Below the pieces are notes generated by a model, which saw nothing but the letters and a program-made list of their open reading frames with translations, did not search any database and was not told the DNA's origin. A program made the translations under genes and the position numbers. 12,802 bases of DNA from Anaerolineales bacterium (lineage in GTDB: Bacteria; Chloroflexota; Anaerolineae; Anaerolineales; JABWBV01): positions 1 to 12,802 of the forward strand of contig JALUWE010000218.1 of the NCBI GenBank assembly GCA_027019845.1. The letters run 5' to 3'. Positions 7,079 to 12,802 of the stretch are shown here, in pieces. Position 1 is the first letter of the stretch. Each line of letters opens with the position of its first letter.

Positions 7079-7200
7079 TTCTGAGCGCCGTTGCTTATGT
7101 CATTCTGAGCGATCGGCTGTTGCTTGCGTCATTCTGAGCGACCGGCTGTTGCTTGCGTCATTCTGAGCGACCAACTGTTGCTTGCGTCATTCTGAGCGAT
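7079..7200 (+). repeat. 29-bp tandem array containing CATTCTGAGCGA
   Basis: CATTCTGAGC begins at 7101, 7130, 7159 and 7188, an exact 29-bp period. A partial unit (TTCTGAGCGCCGTTGCTTATG) precedes the first. Units differ by a few bases in the middle (GATCGG, GACCGG, GACCAA). They abut with no spacers, so this is not CRISPR. The last unit doubles as the left arm of the palindromic element at 7186-7265. Confidence 0.9.
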
Positions 7201-7265
7201 AGCGAAGAATCTCGCTTGCGATGGGGGGGAGAGATTCTTCGGGCACTGCGTGCCCTCAGAATGAC
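7186..7265. repeat. MITE/REP-like imperfect palindrome
   Basis: The outer arms are GTCATTCTGAG (7186-7196) and its exact reverse complement CTCAGAATGAC (7255-7265). The inner arms GAAGAATCTC (7204-7213) and GAGATTCTTC (7231-7240) are also exact reverse complements. Together they form a cruciform-capable element of about 80 bp with no coding capacity. A related right half lies at about 7349-7381 (AGATTCTTCGGGG...ATCAGAATGACA), so at least two copies or fragments are present. Confidence 0.85.
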
Positions 7266-7309
7266 GGGGGACGGATGACCGGGGACCGGCGCGTGGCTAT
7301 TTGGAGGTC

Positions 7310-7331
7310 GGGGCGACCGGCCGGTCGCCCC
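7310..7331. repeat. 22-bp perfect palindrome
   Basis: GGGGCGACCGG (7310-7320) is followed at once by its reverse complement CCGGTCGCCCC (7321-7331) with no loop. With no central spacer it is better suited to a DNA palindrome than an RNA hairpin. It lies between the two GATTCTTCGG elements. Confidence 0.85.
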
Positions 7332-7348
7332 AACGGTCGTTGCGCTCC

Positions 7349-7381
7349 AGATTCTTCGGGGCTGACGCCCATCAGAATGAC
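7349..7381. repeat. Second, partial GATTCTTCGG...CAGAATGAC element
   Basis: AGATTCTTCGGGGC, then a GCCC segment, then ATCAGAATGACA match the right half of the palindromic element at 7186-7265. The left arm is missing or degenerate. Confidence 0.65.
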
Positions 7382-7498
7382 AGGAGAGGCTGCGCTCCCT
7401 ACTCGTTGAAACGGGTTTCCCCACCCAGCCGGTGGTTTCCAACCAGCGGCGGCATACGTGACCGCTACCGGAACTAGGTTGCTGAACAAGAACCGCAC

Positions 7499-7506
7499 AA
7501 GGAGAG
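7499..7506 (+). promoter_or_regulatory. Strong ribosome binding site deciding a TTG start
   Basis: AAGGAGAG ends 6 bases before TTG at 7513. It is among the best Shine-Dalgarno matches in the window and selects the membrane-protein frame over an overlapping frame that opens with ATG at 7517. Confidence 0.75.
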
Positions 7507-7512
7507 TACGAC

Positions 7513-7821
7513 TTGATTGAATTCATTCCGTCCGCCCTCGTTTTTTTGGTTGAAGTCTATCTTCTCATCCTTTGGTTTCGATCTCGTCGCAATCGGGATG
7601 GAAAAGATGCGCGCATCTGTCTATATGGTTTCCTGGCCGGCCAAATTTACATTCTTTGGGAAACCATCCTGGTCGGCAGGGTGGGACAGGCGCCCCCCGG
7701 CTCGGTCGAAAAAAGGATGTTCGTCGCCAGATTTCTGTTAGGCGGGTTCCTGGGTGGGATTTTTACGTTTATGGGGTTATTGTATGTGTTTGGGATATTC
7801 CGTAGATCGAAATCTGAATAG
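7513..7821 (+). CDS. Small multi-span membrane protein, function unknown
   Basis: I do not recognise this 102-residue protein. It starts at TTG with an AAGGAGAG site 6 bases upstream. Hydrophobic segments at about 4-22 (FIPSALVFLVEVYLLILWF) and 73-96 (from RFLLGGFLGG to LYVFGIF) look like transmembrane helices. A weaker one lies at about 39-57. The loop after the first helix is very basic (RSRRNRDGK), so by the positive-inside rule it probably faces the cytoplasm. The C-terminus is also basic (RRSKSE). No catalytic motif is visible. It precedes the GT2 gene by 130 bp with a hairpin and a possible promoter between them, so co-transcription is not obvious. The strong ribosome binding site and hydrophobic pattern support a real gene. 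Confidence 0.65.
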   Translation: MIEFIPSALVFLVEVYLLILWFRSRRNRDGKDARICLYGFLAGQIYILWETILVGRVGQAPPGSVEKRMFVARFLLGGFLGGIFTFMGLLYVFGIFRRSKSE

Positions 7822-7857
7822 CACAAGCCCTCGGGGAGCCTTCGGGAGGGGGTGTGC
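7821..7857 (+). terminator. Hairpin after the small membrane protein gene
   Basis: GCACA-AG-CCCTC (7821-7832) pairs with GAGGG-GG-TGTGC (7846-7857) around a 13-base loop, with a 2x2 internal mismatch. It begins at the last base of the upstream stop codon. No T-run follows, so intrinsic termination is doubtful. Confidence 0.4.
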
Positions 7858-7891
7858 AGGTGGGGGTTGAATATCGCCTCTCATCTTCCTC

Positions 7892-7919
7892 TTGTCGCAC
7901 AAACACTTCGTGGTAAGAT
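7892..7919 (+). promoter_or_regulatory. Candidate promoter for the GT2 gene
   Basis: TTGTCG (7892-7897) and TAAGAT (7914-7919) are 16 bases apart, and the -10 is preceded by TGG (extended -10 form). It lies about 33 bases before ATG 7952. AAGAAAGGG (7934-7942) is a plausible ribosome binding site 9 bases before the start. This is consensus matching only. Confidence 0.4.
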
Positions 7920-7951
7920 GTAATGTCTGGTAAAAGAAAGGGTTTTTTTCT

Positions 7952-8920
7952 ATGGATGCTCCTACTTTTTCCATCATTGCACCGGTTTACAACGAAGCAG
8001 AGACGCTGCCCGCGCTCTACCCGCGGGTGAAGGAAGTGATGGATTCCACCGGCGAAGAGTGGGAACTGATCCTGGTGGATGACGGCTCCACGGATGGGTC
8101 CGCGGACATGATTCGCGAGCTGGCGCGGCAGGACCCGCGCGTTCGCCCGGTCATCTTCGCCCGCAACTTCGGGCACCAGATCGCGGTGACCGCGGGGCTG
8201 GATTACAGCCGCGGCCAGGCCGTGGTGATCATCGACGCGGATTTGCAAGACCCGCCTGAAGTGATCCTGGAGATGATCGAGAAGTGGCGCCAGGGGTACG
8301 AGGTGGTCTACGGCGTGCGCACCGACCGGGAAGGCGAATCCTGGTTCAAGTTGTGGACCGCCGCGCTGTTCTACCGCCTGATCTACCGCATCACGGACGT
8401 GGACATCCCCCTCGATACCGGCGATTTCCGTTTGATGGACCGCAAGGTGGTGGATGTGCTCAACCAGATGCGCGAGCGCCATCGTTTTCTGCGCGGCATG
8501 TCCGCCTGGGTAGGTTTCCGGCAAACCGGGGTGCATTACCGCCGGGCGTCGCGTTACGCGGGCGAGACCAAATACCCGCTCAGAAAAATGCTCAAATTTG
8601 CCAGCGATGCCATCACGGGCTTTTCGTATCTGCCCTTGCAACTGGCGACCTATCTTGGCTTTTTGTCCGCCGGGCTCAGCATTCTGGCGATTCCGGTGGT
8701 GGTGTATCTGCGGGCCTCAGGCTCGCAGGCCTTTTTCGGGCAGGCCACGACCCTGATAGCAGTGCTGTTTTTGGGCGGCGTGCAATTGATTTCGCTCGGT
8801 ATCCTGGGCGAATACATCGGCAGGTTGTATGACCAGACCAAAGGCCGGCCGCTGTATATCCTGCGGGAGGCCCCGCAGGAGGCAGAAAGCCGGAGGTCGC
8901 AGGTGGGCAGTGACGGATAG
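7952..8920 (+). CDS. GT2 glycosyltransferase, polyprenyl-phosphate type (GtrB/DPM-like)
   Basis: This is a GT-A enzyme of 322 residues that probably moves a sugar from a nucleotide donor onto a polyprenyl phosphate at the cytoplasmic membrane face. The N-terminus FSIIAPVYNEAETLP is classic for the family. DDGS is at 43-46 and the metal-binding DADLQDPPE at 95-103. RNFGHQIAVTAGLDYS and TGDFRLMDRKVV are further GtrB/DPM1-type segments. Two C-terminal transmembrane helices lie at about 229-252 and 265-288, ending GEYIGRLYDQTKGRPLYI. The start ATG has AAGAAAGGG upstream and a candidate promoter. Residues after about 306 (EAPQEAESRRSQVGSDG) are poorly conserved-looking, and the stop directly abuts a GGCAGGTA array, so the tail may derive from repeat sequence. 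Sugar identity is unknown. Confidence 0.93.
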   Translation: MDAPTFSIIAPVYNEAETLPALYPRVKEVMDSTGEEWELILVDDGSTDGSADMIRELARQDPRVRPVIFARNFGHQIAVTAGLDYSRGQAVVIIDADLQDPPEVILEMIEKWRQGYEVVYGVRTDREGESWFKLWTAALFYRLIYRITDVDIPLDTGDFRLMDRKVVDVLNQMRERHRFLRGMSAWVGFRQTGVHYRRASRYAGETKYPLRKMLKFASDAITGFSYLPLQLATYLGFLSAGLSILAIPVVVYLRASGSQAFFGQATTLIAVLFLGGVQLISLGILGEYIGRLYDQTKGRPLYILREAPQEAESRRSQVGSDG

Positions 8921-8948
8921 GCAGGTAGACAGGTAGGCAGGTAGGCAG
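8920..8948 (+). repeat. GGCAGGTA 8-bp tandem array
   Basis: The units are GGCAGGTA, GACAGGTA and GGCAGGTA followed by a partial GGCAG. The array starts at the last base of the GT2 stop codon (TAG, 8918-8920). Related words (GCAGGTGGGCAG) occur just upstream inside the coding end. Confidence 0.8.
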
Positions 8949-8987
8949 TCGTACCGAAAGGCCTGCCACATCAACACACATACGACG

Positions 8988-8993
8988 AAGGTG
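8988..8993 (+). promoter_or_regulatory. Ribosome binding site favouring ATG 9003
   Basis: AAGGTG lies 9 bases before ATG 9003. The alternative GTG at 8991 falls inside this site and has no ribosome binding site of its own, so ATG 9003 is preferred. Confidence 0.6.
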
Positions 8994-9002
8994 ACAGACA
9001 AC

Positions 9003-10463
9003 ATGATCGATCTTACCGTCCTCGAAGACCGGCTGGCGCGCGCGGTGGAACGTGCCCGGCAACAAAACATCATCATCCCGACCTACGCGCAGATGAAAAA
9101 CCCCGATCTGATCCCGCAGGCGATCAAAGAATCGCTGGCCTCTGTCGGGTTGTGGGATGTGAATCCACGCAATCTGTTCCGCATCACCTGGAAGAACGAA
9201 CCTGTTGCAGAGGGGGGCGGGTTCGGCCCGGTCAACTACATCGAGTTCCCGTCGAGCCTGACCGGGGTGCCGGCGCGCATCATCGCGCTGGTGGGTAAAT
9301 GGTTCCCGACCGGGGCGCACAAGGTGGGGGCCGCGTTCGGCTGCCTGGTGCCCCGCCTGGTCACCGGCCAGTTCGACCCGACCAGGCAAAAGGCGGTCTG
9401 GCCCTCCACGGGCAATTATTGCCGCGGGGGCGCGTATGACTCCGCGTTGCTGGCCTGCCAGTCCATCGCCATCCTGCCGGAGGGGATGAGCCGGGAGCGA
9501 TTCGAGTGGCTGGAAAAAATTGCGGGCGAGGTCATCCGCACGCCGGGCAGCGAGTCGAACGTCAAGGAAATTTTCGATAAATGCTGGGAGCTGCGCCAGT
9601 CGGGTGAGGATTTGATGATCTTCAATCAGTTCGAAGAATTCGGCAATTACCTGTGGCACTACGAAGTGACCGGCCACGCGATGGAAGAGGTGCTGCAACG
9701 CGAGTTAGGCCCCAACGGTGTGTACCGCGGCGTGGCGCTGAACACCGGTTCTGCCGGTACGATTGCGTGCGGCGATTACTTGAAACAGGTCTTCCCCGGC
9801 AGCCTGATCGCGGCCAGCGAGGCCCTGCAGTGCCCGACCATGCTGGAAAACGGCTTTGGCGCGCACCGCATCGAGGGTATCGGCGACAAACACATCCCCT
9901 TCATCCACAACGTCAAGAACACCGACGTGGTCACGGCCATTGACGATAACGCGGTGGTCAACCTGGCCCGGCTGTTCAACGAGGCAGCGGGACGCGCCTT
10001 CCTGGTGGCGCGCGGCGTGCCGGAGACCCTGGTAGCGCAGCTCGATCTGCTGGGCTTTTCCGGCATCGGCAATCTGCTCGCGGCCATCAAGCTGGCGAAA
10101 TACTACGAGATGGGCGAAAACGAGGTGGTGTTGACCGTGTTGACCGACTCGATGGAACTGTACCGCAGTCGCCTGGACGAGATGCACCAGGCCTACGGGG
10201 AGTACACCGAGCTGGACGCGGCCGCGCACTTCGCCCGTTACCTGCAAGGCGAATCCACCGATCACATGCTGGAACTGCGCTACACCGACCGCCGCCGCAT
10301 CCACAACCTGAAATACTTCACCTGGGTCGAGCAGCAAGGCCGCACCTCCGACGAGTTGATCGCGCAGTGGTACCGCCCGGATTACTGGACCTCGGTGCAA
10401 AAGCAAGCCAGCGAGATCGACGCGTTGATCGAAGCCTTCAACGCGCGGGTGGGTTTACTATAA
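9003..10463 (+). CDS. Fold-type II PLP-dependent enzyme, substrate unknown
   Basis: This 486-residue protein looks like a member of the tryptophan synthase beta / cysteine synthase superfamily. K107 in FPTGAHKVGAAFG sits where TrpB-like enzymes carry the PLP Schiff-base lysine (compare TGAHK in TrpB). A serine/asparagine loop STGNYCRGGAYDS (136-148) follows. A glycine-rich phosphate-binding segment NTGSAGTIACGDYL begins at 247. The C-terminal 130 residues are rich in charged and aromatic residues and do not resemble TrpB or CysK. I cannot name the reaction; similar proteins are usually annotated only as PLP-dependent protein subunit beta. ATG 9003 is preferred to GTG 8991 because of the ribosome binding site. 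Neighbouring glycosyltransferase and helicase genes give no pathway clue. Confidence 0.78.
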   Translation: MIDLTVLEDRLARAVERARQQNIIIPTYAQMKNPDLIPQAIKESLASVGLWDVNPRNLFRITWKNEPVAEGGGFGPVNYIEFPSSLTGVPARIIALVGKWFPTGAHKVGAAFGCLVPRLVTGQFDPTRQKAVWPSTGNYCRGGAYDSALLACQSIAILPEGMSRERFEWLEKIAGEVIRTPGSESNVKEIFDKCWELRQSGEDLMIFNQFEEFGNYLWHYEVTGHAMEEVLQRELGPNGVYRGVALNTGSAGTIACGDYLKQVFPGSLIAASEALQCPTMLENGFGAHRIEGIGDKHIPFIHNVKNTDVVTAIDDNAVVNLARLFNEAAGRAFLVARGVPETLVAQLDLLGFSGIGNLLAAIKLAKYYEMGENEVVLTVLTDSMELYRSRLDEMHQAYGEYTELDAAAHFARYLQGESTDHMLELRYTDRRRIHNLKYFTWVEQQGRTSDELIAQWYRPDYWTSVQKQASEIDALIEAFNARVGLL

Positions 10464-10494
10464 CCGGCGCTTCGGATGACCGCCCCTTTGGACC

Positions 10495-10509
10495 GGGTGC
10501 GATGCACCC
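10495..10509 (+). other. Short hairpin between PLP enzyme and helicase genes
   Basis: GGGTGC (10495-10500) and GCACCC (10504-10509) are exact reverse complements around the loop GAT. No T-run follows. It covers the alternative helicase start ATG 10502, which makes that start less likely. Confidence 0.45.
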
Positions 10510-10526
10510 TGGCCGTGCTGCCACCG

Positions 10527-10535
10527 TTATCCACA
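10527..10535 (+). promoter_or_regulatory. Single consensus DnaA box (TTATCCACA)
   Basis: TTATCCACA matches the consensus DnaA-binding 9-mer exactly and lies in the 116-bp gap before the helicase start. I found only this exact copy. One box can occur by chance, and there is no other origin feature. Confidence 0.35.
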
Positions 10536-10579
10536 ATTCAGGTCACTACCAACACATCGACTGGGATCACATTTCGCAA

Positions 10580-12802
10580 ATGAGTATGTGGACGATTGAC
10601 GATTTGAACGAACATAGCCTGCGCGCGCGGGCGGCTTTGACCGTCTACCAGCGCGGCTACGTGTACTATTTGCAAAAGCGGGTGACGCTCATCGAACTTG
10701 GCGAGGGGTTCGCGCATCTGCACGTTCAGGGTAGCCAGCAGTATTGCGTGGATATCTGGCAGGACTTCAGGGGGATTGGCTTCAACTGCACCTGCCCGTA
10801 TGCGCGGGATGGGAGGTTTTGCAAGCACAATGTGGCCGCGGGGTTGTACCTGTACAATTATTTGCGCGAACACGGCCCGGACATGTGGAAGGCAACTCTG
10901 AATCGCGCCTTGCAAACCGCGCAACGCACGCCCGCCGCCCGCCAATCGAGAACGCCCTACCTGCTCTTTTTCAGTTTGCAGAAGTCGTACGAAATCTGGG
11001 CCATTCAGCCTGTCACCCTGCCTACCCGCGCGCTGCCCGAGATGTTGGAACAGAAAGTCGGGCCAGCCGCGTTTGCCGGGATCGAGGAAATCCTGGAGCA
11101 CAACCCCTGGATGACCAGCAAGGTCAAATATCCGCGCTCCAAGCTGAATCCCGCGGCCTGTGTAAATTGCAGCCCCGAGGTGGTCGCGATGGCGAATTTG
11201 ATTTTGCAGTCGCAGGGGTACACCACCCCCAGCTACTACTATTACTATGCCGCTACTTCATCGGTGCAGGATTTCTTTCCGTTGTTAGCCAGCACAGGCG
11301 CGCCGCTGTTTTACGGTGATAATGACCAGCCATTGCAAAAGTCTTTGCAAATTTTGCCGGGCGAAGCCTTGCTGGAGATCGAAATGTCCCGCAAGAACGG
11401 CAGCGGCATGGTCTTGCAAGCCAGGCTGAGAGTGGGGGAGAAATCCATCCCGCTGGAACGCGACAAAGCCACAGTGATTACGAAAAATCCGGTCTGGATC
11501 ATGGCAGACAGCTACCTCATCAGGCTGGCAGACCGATTCGCCTCCGATCTGGTGAATGTCTTCTTCGATACGCCGCAAGTGGAAATCCCCGCGGAGAGCG
11601 AAACGGAATTCCTCGAGAATTATTTTCTCCCGCTTGCCGCTCATCTCGACATGCAAGGGGAGGACATTGCCTGGGAAGAACTCCACGCCGAGCCGGTCAA
11701 ACGCCTCTACCTGGAAGAGGAGGGCAAAACCCTGCTGGTCAAATTGCGTTTCGGCTATGCGGAGTACGAAGTGCCTTACCAGAAACACCCGCCCGAGATC
11801 AGCATCCAGCGCAAAGCGGACGATTCCTGGACCCTGGTGCGTGTTCACCGCGACCGGCAAGCCGAGGAGCAGATTTACCGCTCGATCTCCTCGGCCCGCT
11901 ACGGCCTCAAGTACGGCGCGCACATCTACGGCCCGGAGGTCTTCGTGCTGCGGGCGCGGGTCGATCCCATCGACTTCTTGCTGCGCAAAGTGCCCAAATT
12001 GATCGAAGACGGCTTCGAGATTTACGGTGAGGAAGAACTCAAGAGCGCGCGCGTCAACCGTAACCGCCCCACGCTGTCGCTCAACGTGAGCAGCGGCATC
12101 GACTGGTTCGATGTCAAAGCCGTGGTCAAATTCGGCGAGGTGGACGTTTCGCTCCAGGAGATCCGCCGCGCGCTGCGCAAGAAAAACCGCTTCGTGAAGC
12201 TGGCCGACGGCACCATCGGCGAAATCCCCGAAGCCTGGGTGGAAAAGTACCGCCACCTGTTCGGGTTGGGGGAACAGACCGAAGAGGGCGTGCGCTTCAG
12301 TGAGCATCACCTGACCCTGATCGATCAACTGTTAGGGGAGGCCGACCGGTTCGCGGCGGATTCCGAATACCGCAAACGGCTGCAAAAGCTGAAGGAGTTC
12401 TCCGGCATCCGCGAGCGTCCCCTGCCGCAGGGCTTCACCGGTACGCTGCGCCCCTACCAAAAGGCGGGCTACGACTGGCTGCACTTCCTGCACGAATATC
12501 GCTTTGGCGGCTGCCTGGCCGACGACATGGGGCTGGGCAAAACGGTGCAGGTGCTGGTGTTCTTACAATCGCTGCGCGAAAACAACCACGCCAAAACCGC
12601 AGATTTGATCGTGGTGCCGCGCTCGCTGCTGGTCAACTGGGAGCGAGAGGCCGCCCGCTTCACCCCCGATCTCAAAGTCTACCGGCACTTCGGCCCGGCG
12701 CGCAAAAAAGATACCGCCGTGTTCGACCAATACGACCTGATCCTGACCACCTACGGCACCATGCGCCGCGACATCCAGATGCTGCGCGACTACCGCTTCC
12801 AC
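10580..12802 (+). CDS. SWIM-domain SNF2-family helicase, 5' part (runs off the edge)
   Basis: An uninterrupted frame runs from ATG 10580 to the window end, 741 codons with no stop. Near the N-terminus is a SWIM zinc finger, C70-T-C72...C81-K-H83 (CxC...CxH). A long middle region, about residues 130-600, fits the bacterial SNF2-associated domain, including SGIDWFDVKAVVKFGEVDVS. The ATPase begins at TLRPYQKAGYDWLHFL with Walker A DDMGLGKT (648-655), then LIVVPRSLLVNWE and LTTYGTMRRDI. The window stops just before the expected DEAQ/DEAH motif. Such proteins are ATP-driven DNA translocases of uncertain bacterial role, possibly remodelling nucleoprotein or transcription complexes. Other in-frame starts are ATG 10502 and 10586; none has a strong ribosome binding site. 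The C-terminal helicase half is outside the window. Confidence 0.9.
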   Translation, partial: MSMWTIDDLNEHSLRARAALTVYQRGYVYYLQKRVTLIELGEGFAHLHVQGSQQYCVDIWQDFRGIGFNCTCPYARDGRFCKHNVAAGLYLYNYLREHGPDMWKATLNRALQTAQRTPAARQSRTPYLLFFSLQKSYEIWAIQPVTLPTRALPEMLEQKVGPAAFAGIEEILEHNPWMTSKVKYPRSKLNPAACVNCSPEVVAMANLILQSQGYTTPSYYYYYAATSSVQDFFPLLASTGAPLFYGDNDQPLQKSLQILPGEALLEIEMSRKNGSGMVLQARLRVGEKSIPLERDKATVITKNPVWIMADSYLIRLADRFASDLVNVFFDTPQVEIPAESETEFLENYFLPLAAHLDMQGEDIAWEELHAEPVKRLYLEEEGKTLLVKLRFGYAEYEVPYQKHPPEISIQRKADDSWTLVRVHRDRQAEEQIYRSISSARYGLKYGAHIYGPEVFVLRARVDPIDFLLRKVPKLIEDGFEIYGEEELKSARVNRNRPTLSLNVSSGIDWFDVKAVVKFGEVDVSLQEIRRALRKKNRFVKLADGTIGEIPEAWVEKYRHLFGLGEQTEEGVRFSEHHLTLIDQLLGEADRFAADSEYRKRLQKLKEFSGIRERPLPQGFTGTLRPYQKAGYDWLHFLHEYRFGGCLADDMGLGKTVQVLVFLQSLRENNHAKTADLIVVPRSLLVNWEREAARFTPDLKVYRHFGPARKKDTAVFDQYDLILTTYGTMRRDIQMLRDYRFH

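Larger units (their letters stand above)
6964..7512. other. Noncoding, repeat-dense region
   Basis: This 549-bp stretch holds no credible gene; the short frames crossing it simply translate repeats. From left to right it contains a 9-bp array, a 29-bp array, an imperfect MITE-like palindrome, a 22-bp perfect palindrome and a further half-element. About 100 bp before the small membrane protein contain GAAACGGGTTTC, a small inverted repeat near 7409-7420. I see no clear promoter. Confidence 0.8.

Noticed and set aside
7079..7200. 29-bp regular repeats as a CRISPR array
   Set aside because: Units are contiguous with no unique spacers, and no cas genes are present.
7256..7526. Coding frames in the 6964-7512 gap
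   Set aside because: They translate repeat elements, lack ribosome binding sites and contain no domain.
8991..9002. GTG 8991 as start of the PLP enzyme
   Set aside because: The GTG overlaps the AAGGTG ribosome binding site that is well placed for ATG 9003.
7769..9698. Long antisense frames under the GT2 and PLP genes, and similar ones under asnB, GT4 and the helicase
   Set aside because: They are composition-driven shadows of high-G+C genes with clear domains on the + strand.
10502..10579. ATG 10502 as start of the helicase
   Set aside because: It lies within a GGGTGC/GCACCC hairpin, lacks a ribosome binding site and adds 26 residues with no recognisable SWIM-SNF2 similarity. It is kept only as an alternative.
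2158..12802. A DISARM- or BREX-like defence island combining methyltransferases and the SNF2 helicase
   Set aside because: The methyltransferases and helicase are separated by glycosyltransferase and PLP-enzyme genes. No DrmA/B, PglX/PglZ or Brx genes are seen, and the helicase has the SWIM and SNF2-associated layout of stand-alone bacterial translocases.

Overview
The window is a repeat-rich, mostly high-G+C bacterial chromosome segment with every convincing gene on the + strand. Composition, gene types and the kinds of short interspersed palindromes suggest a Chloroflexota (Anaerolineae-like) genome. That assignment is inference: there is no rRNA or other marker gene here.

Layout. Positions 1-242 hold only repeats: a 52-bp direct repeat and an AATTACCC tandem array. 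Next comes a class B asparagine synthetase (243-2168), which carries a second copy of the same array inside its reading frame. A compact restriction-modification pair follows, a PD-(D/E)XK endonuclease (about 2179-2841) and a gamma-type N6-adenine methyltransferase (2834-4384). Its G+C is clearly lower than that of the flanking genes, and it is packed tightly between asnB and a GT4 glycosyltransferase (4388-5518). The stop codon of that glycosyltransferase lies inside a perfect palindromic repeat. Positions 5519-5839 are decayed sequence with the frameshifted end of an M23 peptidase gene and possibly the first codons of a DUF849/BKACE gene. A solitary CcrM/HinfI-type GANTC adenine methyltransferase with a RAMA domain (5836-6963) starts at the stop of the peptidase remnant. 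Positions 6964-7512 are noncoding and contain four repeat types: a 9-bp array, a 29-bp array, a MITE-like imperfect palindrome and a 22-bp perfect palindrome. Then come a small TTG-started membrane protein (7513-7821), a polyprenyl-phosphate-type GT2 glycosyltransferase (7952-8920), a fold-type II PLP enzyme of unknown substrate (9003-10463) and the first 741 codons of a SWIM-SNF2 helicase that runs off the right edge (10580-12802).

How the genes fit together. asnB, the GT4 and the GT2 are typical of cell-surface glycan or glycolipid loci, but the genes between them are unrelated. The locus looks like housekeeping or surface-glycan genes into which a restriction-modification cassette and a second methyltransferase were inserted. 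I see no complete multi-gene defence system beyond the two-gene restriction-modification pair. The most unusual signals are short repeats that have entered or reshaped coding sequence: the asnB linker, the GT4 C-terminus and probably the GT2 C-terminal tail.
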